A stretch of DNA of 21,857 bases, taken from positions 1 through 21,857 of the forward strand of contig JADGJL010000417.1 of the NCBI GenBank assembly GCA_027600665.1, in the 5' to 3' direction. Numbering within the stretch: the stretch's first letter is position 1; every line of letters begins with the position of its first letter. Both the position numbers and the translations under genes were made by a program. Positions 11,089 to 21,730 of the stretch are shown here, one piece after another. Under the pieces are notes generated by a model. The model saw only the letters and a list, made by a program, of their open reading frames with translations. It was not told where the DNA came from and made no database searches. The DNA comes from Irineochytrium annulatum. Its lineage: Eukaryota; Chytridiomycota; Chytridiomycetes; Chytridiales; Chytridiaceae.

Positions 11089-14000
11089 ATGCGCCCCGCC
11101 TCCTTCACGGCCCTCTACGTCCGTCGCGTCAGCGCTGACGATGCCCTGCGGCGGCGAGTCCTGGCCGAGCTCTCGGCCGGCCGCGCGTATGAAAGCAGAG
11201 AGTCCATGGTGGTTTTAATGGTGGGTTGGTTTCTCCGTCTAGAAGCCTTATTCTGACGCGCCGCGATGCTGCAGGTCGACATCTCCGGCTACTCCAAGAT
11301 GTCCGCCGGGCTGGTGAGTTTGCTTGATGGATTGTGCAGGAGGAAACTGTTAAAAAAAAACTTCATTAGACGGTACTTGGAAAACTCGCGTCCGAGTTGA
11401 TTACGCGATCTTTACGAACTTTCCTCGACAACGTAAGCGTCTTCCAACAATTAAAAGCGGCTGAAATAGTGAGCAGATAATCACGGTCATCTCGCTTTAT
11501 CGTGGGGACATCGTTCGGTTCTTAGGTCAGTTTCCTTTGCACAGATCATTTTGCAGCAATTCCTCACCACATTACAAAGGTGACGCTGTGCTCGTCACCT
11601 TTTCTCCCCAGCACGACTGTGAGCCCATCGGGGACGTCGTTGCCCGCTCGCTAGCCTGCTCTCTGCACATCGCGAGTCGCTACGGCAGCATGACCCTTGA
11701 CATGTCCATTGCAGAGGCCATGAGAGGGCAAGGTACACCTGATTTTCAAAGCGGGTACCAGAGCGGCACTGCTTCGACCGACCTCCGCCTGCACTTTGCG
11801 ATAACAGCCGGAGAAGCTTCGAGGATAATTCTCGGCGACCCGCAATCGCGGCTAGATTACTGCATACACGGAGACTGCATGGCTTCACTTGGGTCTATTC
11901 TTGACAGCACCAGCAAGGGTAAGCGATCTCTGCTCTCGATCGCCTAACCAATTTTATTTTTTTTTAGGTGAATTGGGGATAGCGTTGGACGCATTCTCGC
12001 ACCTCGAGGCGACCTTGACAGCAGAAATAGTGGCGCTCGGGCGCAAAAGACTGGATGCCGGGCACGTGATTCTCAGTGCTGAAAACATCGCGTCGCTGGC
12101 TTCGAGCGTCTTTGAGGTCGGGACCGTATACACGTCAGAATCGGAGGTGGCTTCACGCCTTATGGCTCTGCTTTCCTGTCGCTCATATCCGCCAGAACCT
12201 GACGGAGACATCTTATTCGACGAAAATGAAGACTTTCTAAGACTTTTCGTTGATCCAACAATGATCCGATCGCTCGACTTAAGGAGAATGTCAAGTGCCG
12301 GCGAGACAAAAGCCATTGCGGACTTCCGGCCCGTTTCGATTGTTTTCGTTTCTCTGCTCTTCCCGTTTGAGCTCTCGCTGGTGCAGAAGATTGCTCGGCG
12401 CTTCTTAGAATCCCTGAGTCTCTACGGCGGCGTCTACCAGCAATATGCCGTTGATGACAAAGGCCAGACGCTATTAGCAGCATTCGGACTTTCTGTATAG
12501 TTTGATAGTGTAGGTTAACAACACTAATAATTTTGTAGGGATTCGGTCATGTAAACAATGCCGATCAATGCGTGAAAGCCATGGGTTATTTTACGAAAAA
12601 AGTGCAGCTTCTGTTTAAAGGGAACGTAGAGGAGAAGATAGCAATATCAGTAGCGACGGGCGAGACTCTTTGCACAAGCATAGGAAATCATTTGCGCAGT
12701 GATCCAGGATTACTAGGTAATCTCTGGTGTTAGAGAAGCCCGATCTGATCATTCCGTGATAACCGAAAGGTGACGTTATAATTACGGCAGCTAGGTTGAT
12801 GGCCTCATCAAAGAAGCACCATGTTCTCGTTGTCGATGAAGCCACAAACAACCAAGTGAAGCACGGAACTGCCACGATTGACTTAGGCTTTGTGCAAGTA
12901 AAGGGGAAGGATGCGGCGTTGCATATTTTTGGTGTTTCGCGGCCTAGATCAGGGATCGACGACGTAGAAGTGCAGCCTATATTTGGGTACACAACGGAGC
13001 GTGAAGCACTCCAGCGGAAGTTTGCCGATTGGTCCACTCACAAGCATCAAAGGGCTGCCTTTGTAGTTGAGGCTGCTAGTGGAATGGGGAAGTCTTTCCT
13101 AGCCCAAAGCTTGATCAACGAGGCGAAGTCAAGTAACATTAAAGTCTGCCTAGTTCAAGGTTACTTTTTGTGGATTTACTGATTACTGAGCCATTTAGGT
13201 ACCGAAAAAAACCAGTTCAATCCGTTTTGCTCGTTAGGTCCTCTGCTCAGCTTCATATTAAATGACGAGGTCCCGGACAAAAAAGGACGGAATAGAAGTC
13301 TCAATATCGCGTCTGCCAGTTCAATGCATCTAAGCAAACCTTTTGGAGATGATGGTGATAGAGAGTATGCCATCCGCAAATTACTTCTGTTGGCGGGGGT
13401 TGAGGAAGAACTTTCCCCGTTATTGTCGATAGTTTCTCCGGCATTTCAGATGACAGATACCGCAAGAACAGCCGACTTGGACAATTCGGCCAAGAACAAC
13501 TTGCTGGTGTCAATGTGTGTGAAGCTTGTCTGTAGCTTCTTGCGCGATCGTTCAACAATCTTGATTTTCGACGATGTGCAGTGGTTCGACTCGTTCTCTT
13601 TAAACATTTTGCCGCAAATACTGCAAAACTGCCCGACGGTTTGCTCTGCTCTGCTATATTAACCTAACAAAGTGTAGTTCTTTATCCTGATCCTATCACG
13701 GCCAATCGATCCCGCCGACCAAACGCTTAAAGCAATACTTAATCAACCAATCACCTCACATTTCCCGCTGAAGGGAATATCGAATGCTGAGGCTGCTCAA
13801 ATCATCGTAGGAAATAGCCCGTGACATCAATGAAACTAAGCTATGCGTAGGAATATCGCGTTTCCAATTTACAGTTAGGAATTGGTGGGCTGGATGCAAA
13901 GCTGTCTGATGGTACGAGGTCGTATTAAATCCTGATTAAGTTGAATTATAGCACTGATAGAGCAAAGCGGAGGCAGTCCGTTGGTGCTCTCAATGGCTTT

Positions 14001-16296
14001 AGAAGTTGTCATCATGAAAACAGGATCCGACTTCGTTGTCGACGATTCCAATCGACTTACGTTTGCACAAACAGCCGCGAATGCTTCGAATGACGCGACG
14101 CCCGACTTTCACTTTGGAAATCTCAGCTCCGCTATCCTGTTTCAATACGATAAGCTGGAAAGCAGTTTCCAAAAAATTCTCCGGGCTGCAGCTATTCTCG
14201 GTCAGGTAAAAATGCCAACGCGCCTTGCTTAGAGAGTTTAATGCTATCACCAGTACTTCGTCGTCGCTGATGCGTTGAGATTGGCGGGGATGAATGCCCC
14301 TGAAGACGAGACGCTTCCGAAAATGAAAGAACTCGATCTGTATAACTTCTTAACGTACCCTGAGGTCGCCGAAAACGGACTTCCCACCGAACAGCGTGAG
14401 GAAATAAGCTGTTCGTTTCGGCATATTGGTATTTTGAACGCAATTTACGAATCGCTGGCCTTTGAGGAGCGGATATTAGCTCACAAGGCCGTCGGGATGG
14501 ATATCGAGCGATCGTTGACTTCAGAAACGCGGGAGCGTTTTCTGCCTTTGCTGGAATATCATTACTCTCGCACTGGCGATGTGGAGAAGACCATCTCGTA
14601 CAAGGAGGAGCTTGGGTTGGTTTTTTTTTTTTTGTTTTGATTCCGTGGCTGCAAGCTTCTGTGGATGGCAATGCAGCTGACTCGTGGTACAGGTGCTCGC
14701 TAATAATAAAATTCCAATGCATCGAGGGCCTGCGAATACTAGAGTCGCTCATGCAATATGTCGCCGAGACAAGTGAGGCGGATTTAGACAGTATGGTGAA
14801 TCCAATCACCTCGTTGAGAAAGGCGTGCTGGCATGAGAAGCTCTGCAAAGGCTACATTGTTCTGCGGCGCTTCCCGAAAGACAAGGAGGCCGCAATTAGG
14901 ACTTTAAGCTTACTGCCCACGGAGCCATGGCCGTCGACAGCGAAGGACGTGAAGCGGGCGGTGCAAAAGATGAAGCGGCGGGCGTACGTGAACTGGCTTC
15001 TGTATCACGGCGGGAAGAAAAGAGCGCCCACGGAACGACGTCGTGTAGCTCCGGAAGGGAGCGGCGAGAGCGCTATCGAGTGTGAGAAACTGGTCCTTTT
15101 CTGTATGAGTGAGATGATGGGCATTAACAAGGCTTACACCGACGACGAGGCCCGCCTCGTGATGCTTCGTTATTTCAACCTTCTGATTCGCTATAATGAC
15201 GATGAAGTACAATGGTAAGGAGTCGAAAGTACGTTTCAAGGATACTAACGCAACAAATAAAATTTCTAGGGGTGGTTTGCTTCTAAAGATGGCTTGGTAC
15301 TCGATATACTATTTTCCAAACTACCACAAATTCTTCGTCAAGCAAGCCGAGGCGACAGGTGGAGCGCTGAATGATCCTGCTGATTTCTTTTGGAAAGGCG
15401 CACTGAAGAGTACTTCAAATGTTCTGGAGTGCATACCCTTGCTTCTCAAGTCCGTCGAGGGCGCAAATTTGCGGGCCGAGGTCTCACTAGCGCATGCCGC
15501 CATGTCCATTGCCGGCGTCGTCGCGTTCGGTCTCGGCACCTTCGACTTCATCGACGAGACGGTGGAACAATACTACAAGACTTCGACCTCGATAAAGGAA
15601 GATTTCATCTCAAGCGCTACAATGTCCCACACCATGTACAGGGTCGCCCTCGTTCGAGGTGATGCCGGGGCGATAGCCGAGTGGAAGGAAGCGTTTGAGC
15701 CGCGCCAGCGAGTTGCTCGCATGTTCAACGCTGGGCTTGGGATGAAGGAGTGCATTGACGCCTGGATAGCTGCAATCAACGGTGACTTTTGTTGCGCGCT
15801 GGAGAACCTCGAAAAGTGCGATACAGCAATGCCTATTATGGACTCGGCCGCCCAGACCCTGGACACTGTTATGACGTTGCCCTTTGTGCTTGTGTGGATA
15901 GCTGACCTCCTGCGATCTGGCGGTCCCGGCGCCAGCGGTTGGCAAGGCGCAGAGCTGAAGCGCATGAAAGATGTGATCACCAGACTTACGGCATATGCGA
16001 AGTTCCTCGGAACAGTTCGTCGCCACGTGTTCAGTTACTGGTGCACCGATATTATGAGGGGTGTTGAGCAACTCCTGCGTGGTTCCGAGCAGCGCGCCAT
16101 ACAAATCCTGAAAAAGAAACTCCGCTGCAAGCGCCGGAAGGAACTGGATAGCATGCTGGGATACAAGGCCTTATACTATGGAATCATTGCGAGGTTCTCG
16201 ACATCTGCTTCCGAGCGGTCGAAATGCGCATCGGTGTCGAGGGAGCTGCTTCTCCGGTTGAAGACGCCGCTGTACATCAGGTGGTTGGAATCGTAG
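11089..16296 (+). CDS. Soluble adenylyl cyclase-like protein (gene B), complete: C1-C2 cyclase-like pair, STAND/AAA ATPase, helical-repeat tail
   Basis: Fifteen exons: 11089-11220, 11275-11313, 11370-11432, 11477-11525, 11580-11918, 11968-12494, 12539-12716, 12770-13159, 13199-13638, 13678-13806, 13875-13911, 13952-14205, 14254-14615, 14693-15214, 15270-16296; all phases join, giving 1495 residues. The start has an accgccATG context. C1: VDISGYSKMS (D46) and DIVRFLGDAVLV (D96). C2: VSIVFVSLLFPFE (about 345), DDKGQTLLAAFGL, GLLGDVIITAARLM with R451. Walker A AASGMGKS (544-551, K550); Walker B ILIFDDVQWFD (D697/D698); GSPLVLSM near 783-790. From about 860 to the end the sequence is helical and TPR-like. 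Length and order match ADCY10 (about 1600 residues). C2 residues expected to bind ATP appear replaced (see findings), so cAMP production is uncertain; it may work as a STAND-type signalling ATPase. No signal peptide or membrane segment seen, so probably cytosolic. Confidence 0.88.
11526..11579 (+). other. 54-base in-frame intron without stop in gene B, just before the second metal-binding Asp
   Basis: The intron runs from gtcagt to attacaaag in phase 1, at the same position and phase as gene A's intron at 4212-4157. It is a multiple of three and open throughout, so retention would insert 18 residues between FLG and DAVLV, directly before D96. The gene A counterpart is 56 bases and would shift frame. 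The intron call rests on that shared position and on the unbroken FLGDAxLV motif after removal. Confidence 0.78.
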
Positions 16297-16399
16297 CATG
16301 TTTTTGGCAGTTGAATAGTGGCGCTCCCCTGTGTAACATATATGTAATATACGATCTGATCGTGCGATCTACGAAAATTCCTCCACAAACGCCAAAAAA

Positions 16400-16639
16400 A
16401 TGAGCACCCTCGAGGGCAGTGCGGCGGCCGCCAGCCTGACTTCCACCACCACAGCCGAGCGCGTCGGCGACATGGACGACATGCTCGGATCGATGCAGGA
16501 CGCCGACCAGCTGAAGGAGTCGGACCCCGTCGCGAGAAACGACCCGAAGTCGGCGCCCGCCGTCCATCCCGCGTCCGCGTCGTCCTCCACCACCGCCACA
16601 AAGGCGGATGCCTCCGGGCACAAGGCTGGATCGAAATGA
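16400..16639 (+). CDS. Small hypothetical Ser/Ala/Asp-rich protein (79 aa)
   Basis: One exon, ATG to TGA, with A at -3. Codons have strong G/C at third positions like the neighbouring genes, the main reason to call it coding. The protein is hydrophilic and low in complexity. It begins MSTLEGSAAAASLTSTT, has an acidic Met/Asp stretch (GDMDDMLGSMQDAD, about residues 24-37), then a Ser/Thr/Ala-rich tail ending HKAGSK. There is no signal peptide, membrane segment or recognised domain. It starts 103 bases after gene B ends. It is probably disordered. It could be an exon of a longer transcript or a chance frame. No function is assigned. Confidence 0.4.
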   Translation: MSTLEGSAAAASLTSTTTAERVGDMDDMLGSMQDADQLKESDPVARNDPKSAPAVHPASASSSTTATKADASGHKAGSK

Positions 16640-17350
16640 GGGCCGCGAGGACGCGGCCCAACGGGAGTTTTGCGGGTGTATTGAATCGCGGAGGGAGAGA
16701 TGGGGAGGAAGGACGAAAATGTGGAGAGTTTATCTGGCCGAGGCTGGTGAAAGGGCGAACTTGGTTGAGAACAAAATGAGGATGGACTGGAGAGGGACGA
16801 CAGGCGATGATGGGAAGCTGGCGGATGTCAATCCGGAGGCGGCCAGTTTGGGAGCGACCCACCGCTCCTGGCTGCGCTCAACACGAGAAGAACTTGTTGC
16901 TGGATGAGCGTGACAGAGTTTCTTTTGGCTCGGGAAGAGCTTGGAGAAGGGGGATTGGCCTCATGGGGTGATGCGTTTTGGGGGCGGTAGGCGTACGAGC
17001 TGGACATTATTGCGATTTTGGAGAAAAAAGGACTGCATTAGCATGCTGGGGCACACTGCGCCAATACCACGGAGGACATTGCGAGGAACTCGTCCTTCGA
17101 TTGAGATCGGTTGAGATGCCTATCGTCTTGGAGATGGGTCACCGTTGCACTTGAGGATGTTAGGAGTTTGCGCTATGCTGATTTATAGACTTCCATTCAA
17201 TTGCTGAATCATAGACTTCCATTCAATTTCTTATTCTGAAGTGCCCTTTGTATATCGGACACCGAGGTTTGGCCTCTTCAGCCATCTGATGAGGTTCGAA
17301 TCTTCTCTGACTCCGACAACAGCGCGACTTCACTTCTACCTACGGCCGAT
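16640..17350. other. Intergenic: upstream of the LANCL gene, with a short tandem repeat
   Basis: 711 bases with no convincing gene. An open frame at 16608-16907 overlaps the small gene and has no domain. Two copies of an 18-base unit lie near the LANCL end (17186-17229). The rest shows no recognisable RNA gene or mobile element. Confidence 0.5.
17186..17229. repeat. Two-copy direct repeat upstream of the LANCL gene
   Basis: The 18-base unit atagacttccattcaatt occurs at 17186-17203 and 17212-17229, a period of 26 bases; similarity extends a few bases past each unit. It sits about 120 bases before the LANCL start codon, so it could be a paired binding site or merely a recent small duplication. 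Confidence 0.8.
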
Positions 17351-18991
17351 ATGCTCGCCTCGATGCAGCACGCTGGGGGCCCGACCCCGTCGTCGGCGGC
17401 CCCCGCCGTCGATCCGGACAGCCGCCACATCCCGAACCCGTACCTCCATCCGCCCGCAACCATCCCGCCCCCCGCGGAAATCCATGCCGCCGCCCGCGCC
17501 AGATTGGTCGACATCGCCCGCCTCCTTCGCGAGAGGCACGACCCGCTTGACCACGAGGCGACCTACGACGTCTATCACGGTCACGCAGGCCTCGCGCTGG
17601 TGTTCTTCAGGATTCATGAGAGCGACCCGGCGTTCATGGTGGATCACGTCACGGCAGCCGGGACGGTAAAGGTGTCGGCGCTGGCGCTGGCGAGGGAGTA
17701 CACACAGTCCGCCCTAACGAAGGTCGCGGCTGCTGTGGCAGAGCAGAAGGGACGGAGCCATATCGGTTTCATGGGATCGCCCGCGGGCGTGTACGCCATC
17801 GCGGCCGTCGGTATGTTATCATTATCATTCTCGTCACGCACATCCAAAATAATTCCCGCTGATCTTGTCACTTCCACAAGTGTTGAGCCACTGCGGGTCC
17901 GACGAGGAGTCCGACCGCGCGCTTGACCATCTCCTCGCCATGAAGCGCCACTGCTTCGCCCACTCGGAGTCCTCCGAGATCCTGTACGGCCGCGCGGGCT
18001 ACCTGTACTCCCTCCTCTTCGTCCGTCACCACATGTCCGAAGCCAAGCACCTCGCCCGCGGCCTGCCGTTCCCGGTGACCGACGCCCTGATCGAGGAGAT
18101 CTATAACGCCATCATGGAGGACGGCCGAATGGAGGCCAAGCGCGCCCTGTCGTCGGGACAGCGGGGGAGCGGGGAGGCGATCGTCACGGCGGACACGATG
18201 CCCCTCGTGTGGGCGTGGCATCAGGCGAGGTACCTTGGCGCCGCGCACGGCGTCGCGGGCGTGCTGGGGGTGCTGATGAGCGTGCCGTGGATGATGGATT
18301 TGGGTGGTGGCGAGGAGGTCGAGCAGGGGCCTTTGGACGAGGACCAAGTGAAGCGGACGGACGAGATCACGTCCACCCTCGCCCAGCTGTGCGATATGAT
18401 GCTGCCGAACGGGAACTTCCCCGTCAGGGTCGACGAGGACCCCGCGACGAGCAGGCAGCTTTCCGACGCCGACGAGCTGGTTCAGTTCTGCCACGGATCG
18501 CCCGGGGTGATCTTCTGCCTTCTGAGAGGGTATGAGGTGTTCGGGGACGAGGCGCTGCTAGAGTGCGCCGTGAGGGCTTCGGAGAGCGTTTGGGCGAGGG
18601 GCGTGCTGAAGAAGGGCGTCGGTGAGCATCCCTCCCCGCACGTGTATTTCAAAACGTTGTGTACGGTTCTTAATATATCTTTTTTATTTTTCAAACAGGC
18701 CTTTGCCACGGCATCTCCGGCAACGCCCTCGTCTTCCTCTCCCTTTACAAGCACACCCGCGACCCCGTGGACCTCTACAAGGCCGACCGCTTCCTCCAAC
18801 TTTGCTGCGACCACCAAAGTGTGCGGAAGCACGTCGGGGGGGATAGTCACGGCACGAACGACGGGATCATGGAGCGCGGCTTGGGTGGCGTCGCATGGCT
18901 GGCGTGCGAGCTGGGGTATTGGGAGTCGGAGAAGGAGGATGGGGAGGGCTTGTTCGGACGTGGCGGATTCCCTTGCTTTACAGCTTTCTAG
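17351..18991 (+). CDS. LanC-like protein (LANCL family), zinc ligands intact
   Basis: Three exons: 17351-17810, 17881-18621, 18699-18991; 497 residues, somewhat longer than human LANCL1 (about 400). Residues 1-50 are a Pro/Ala-rich leader. The alpha-toroid repeats show the family's glycine motifs in order: YHGHAGLALVFF, YGRAGYLYSLLF, GAAHGVAGVLGVL, FCHGSPGV, GLCHGISGNA and ERGLGGVAWLACEL. It ends in GGFPCFTAF, resembling the ARFPAFEL end of LANCL1. Expected zinc ligands are C357 (FCHG), C403 and H404 (GLCHG). The 46-residue spacing between the two Cys equals that in LANCL1 (276 and 322). Eukaryotic LANCLs bind glutathione and are reported to add it to dehydroamino acids formed from phospho-Ser/Thr; bacterial LanC cyclises lanthipeptides. 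No lanthipeptide precursor or LanB/LanM is nearby, so a LANCL-type role is far more likely. Cytosolic; no signal peptide seen. Confidence 0.9.
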
Positions 18992-19204
18992 AGAGGCTGC
19001 ATATTTACTCCTGGCGTTGCCGAGGTGGCGTTGCATGCATTTTGTCTGGATTAGTAGCAGGTGAGCAGCAGAGTGCATGTCTTGTTGCCATGCGCTTCAC
19101 GCTTCTACCGATATCTATGCGTTTGCCTTTGCGGCGGTGATTCTCGTTTGGTGCACACACGTTAAGAATGCTATTGATAATACACATATGTACAGCAGAT
19201 ATAC

Positions 19205-21712
19205 TCATAAAACCCACTGCAAGAAAAAAGCAGATCCAAATTGTGCAAACTTTTGCCTGGAGACCGTCAGCGACGACTCGTCCCTCAAAACCTTTCCAAC
19301 GACCCCATATAGTATCGCTTTCATCATTACAAACTCCTTTAAACCCACCGCGTGAGGGTCCCTCTCCATAGCTGCCATCAGCCCCTTGACGGACCTCGCG
19401 GAAGACGGCGCCTGCGCCGACAGCTCTGACCCTCCGTAAAGCCCATTCTGCGAACCCGTCACTGCGGGCGCTGGGACTTTCAAATCTGTGATGAACATAA
19501 TGGCAGCGTCAGCCAGCTGCGCCGTCCACCATGCCATCCAGATGCCACATTTGCCCCCCAGCTTCCTATGCAGGTTTCTAAAGTTCTTCAGCATGCCAAC
19601 CAACGACTTCAGCTCCTGCACCGTCGGCGCGCGGGCCGTCGACGAGATGGCTGGTGAGACCTTCCGCGTTTCCGACCGCCCCATGAGCGTTGGGCTCTTC
19701 ATCTTCCTGCCCCTCATGTCCTCAACTTCGAAGTCACCGCCGCCGCCGATTGCCCCCGCGCCAGCACCAACGCTTTGCCCTGGTCTGAGAAGTACCCACA
19801 GCACCAGCATCGTCAAGACCCCGCATTCTATGCACCCGATCACGACCCGATCTGTATCCTGGAAGTACACGAGGGCCGTTTTGATCTCCGCCAGGGCAAG
19901 CGCGCCGTCGTTCGTCATCGCCGCAATCAACGCCGCGACCGTGTGGTAAGAGACCCGGAGCATGCAAGGTGGCAGCGCGTTCGAGGCGTCGGCGACCCGC
20001 TTGAGCCACACGCGCGACAACGATACGTTGCCGAGGAGGGCCGCGCGTTTGCAGATCGTGTAGGAGCCCCAGATGGCGTGCTCGTACATTCCAAACTCCA
20101 CGATCTGGTCGTACGCTTCCTCGATCAAAGGCACGCCCGTTTTAAACTTCCCGCCCATAAAGTGGCACATGTGCCGCATGAAATCCGCAGCTAGAGAAGG
20201 AAAAATATGAGTCACGATGACCTCGTATTAGCAAAAGATCCTTACCGTATGCGTAATAGAAATCGGTGTGCCGTTGCCGATTGTTGATATAGGCGTTCAC
20301 CAGCTCCTCGGCCGCCGTCAGGTGCCCCTTTGACATTTGATCCCAGAAGAGCACATGGTTGTACGTAAGAGTCTGCTCCGCGTTAGCCCGCGCCAGCTCC
20401 TTATGCATCCGCATCGCGTGCTTCCAGTAGTATCGCCCAACCCCCGGAGCCACGAAAGAGAACGAGAACGCGAGTCGCATGACATGGCCCGTAAGCTTGA
20501 GCGGGTCCTGCAGCGTCGCGAGCTGAATGTTGGTCAGCTTGATCAGCGATAGCGCGTACTGGTATTTCCCCGACTGGGATTTCCAGAACGAGAGCTCCTT
20601 GATGGCCGAGTACGCGAGGGTGAGCGCCTCCGCGCCCGCGAGGGCTTCGCCCGTGAGCTTCCCGTCGATTCGGCGGGTGCCGCACCGGGTGCGCCACCAT
20701 AGGACGGCGTGCTGACGCGCGGTGCGGGCGAGGTCGAACTTCATGTCACGCCGAGTCTCTGGCCAGGACTCGCCGAGAGACAAAAGGCACCGCTGGGCCC
20801 ATTTCAGGGCCAGGTCGAAGCTGAGGCGGAAGGATAGAGCGAGGGCCAGGGTGCCATAGATCTTTGCCATACGGTTCGCGGAGAGGATGCCGGATGTGCC
20901 CGGGAGGGTGACGATAGTGGACCGGTTGTCGTCGATAAACTGGATGAGACGCTCGAGCGTGCGGATGCACTCGGGGAGGTAGAAGCTCTCAAAGTAGTAA
21001 AGTCCAAGCTCCTCCGCGAAGGAAATGTTCTTTGAGAGATCGTTGGATTTTGAGAAATGGAAACAAATGATGGGAAGGAGGCTCGTCCGGTTGCCGTCCG
21101 TCAATTGAGACTGGAAATGGTCACCGATGCGACCGTGAACCTCGGCGCGCTCGGTGTAGGGCAGATACTCGTAAACAGCGTCTGCAATCGACTGGTTGCG
21201 GAAGCTAAAGGCGTATCGGAGCTGCATACGATCGCGGTCGGGGTTCTCGTCACCAATGGAGGCCGTAGCGAAGGGTTCACTGGTTGAGACAACGCGAGAT
21301 TCGCTCTCCTCGGCGGCAAATAAAGGCTCGATGAAGCCGAAACTATCATATTTGGTAACCCACGAGAGCAGTTTGTCGGGATCCGTCTCGGTGTCAAAAA
21401 CCGCCACAACGTCAAGAATGTTGAATTGCTGTATAGTATGGTAAGAAACGAGTCTCCAATCAAAGGATCGCACCTTTCCAAAGACAGACGCGGTTTTTAG
21501 GAAATCTTGATAGCACTTCTCAAGCCGATCAAAATTGACCGTGATAGCGGAACCGAGGTTTTTCATAATAACACTGTTAAGGTCGACTTCCTTTGATTGG
21601 AGCTGAAGTTGTCCCGTCGCTGATCGCTTCAATAGTGCGTCCGATTTTGTCTTCAGCGAGTCGGTCACGTACTCGACAAACATTGGGCTGCCGTTGCTCC
21701 TCTCATAAATAA
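19205..21712 (-). CDS. Soluble adenylyl cyclase-like protein (gene C), C-terminal part; 5' end off the right edge
   Basis: Visible exons, read downward: 21712-21474, 21428-20246, 20190-19205, ending in TGA; about 801 residues. The first visible exon begins at an acceptor (gctgtag) in the same position and phase as gene B's intron before LIEQSGGSP; here it reads VIYERSNGSPMFVEY or similar. This is the end of the STAND/AAA ATPase. The rest is the helical-repeat tail (NFDRLEKCYQDFLKTASVFGK, then FRNQSIADAVYEYLPY, EELGLYYFESFYLPECIRTL). Its final block MKAILYGVVGKV..FFLQWVL matches the end of B (YKALYYGIIARF..YIRWLES). Cyclase halves and Walker motifs lie beyond the window and cannot be assessed. 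A Gly-rich, basic linker (about residues 605-655 of the visible part) breaks the repeats. Compared with A and B it lacks two introns and has its own at 20245-20191. Confidence 0.82.
21429..21473 (-). other. 45-base in-frame intron without stop in gene C
   Basis: The frame is open through this stretch, but A (1365-1304) and B (14206-14253) both have an intron here in phase 0, right after LGQ. Removing gtgcga..tatacag joins VFGK to QFNILDVV, matching A (LGQ-YFNLRNVL) and B (LGQ-YFVVADAL). If retained it would add 15 residues that have no counterpart in the paralogues. Confidence 0.78.
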
Positions 21713-21730
21713 CTACAGCGCTTTGATTAG

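Noticed and set aside
16176..16862. 228-codon minus-strand frame opposite the end of gene B and the small gene
   Set aside because: Arg/Pro-rich translation typical of antisense to GC-rich coding sequence; overlaps gene B exon 15 and shows no domain.
16608..16907. 99-codon plus-strand frame overlapping the small gene
   Set aside because: No recognisable domain and no codon pattern; a chance frame in GC-rich DNA.
17289..17298. A ggttcgaatc run resembling a tRNA B box
   Set aside because: No matching A box upstream, the T stem pairs poorly on either strand, and no acceptor stem can be folded.
17351..18991. LanC-like gene as part of a lanthipeptide biosynthetic cluster
   Set aside because: No precursor peptide, LanB/LanM dehydratase or transporter in the window; introns and the C-terminal FPxF motif indicate the eukaryotic LANCL type.
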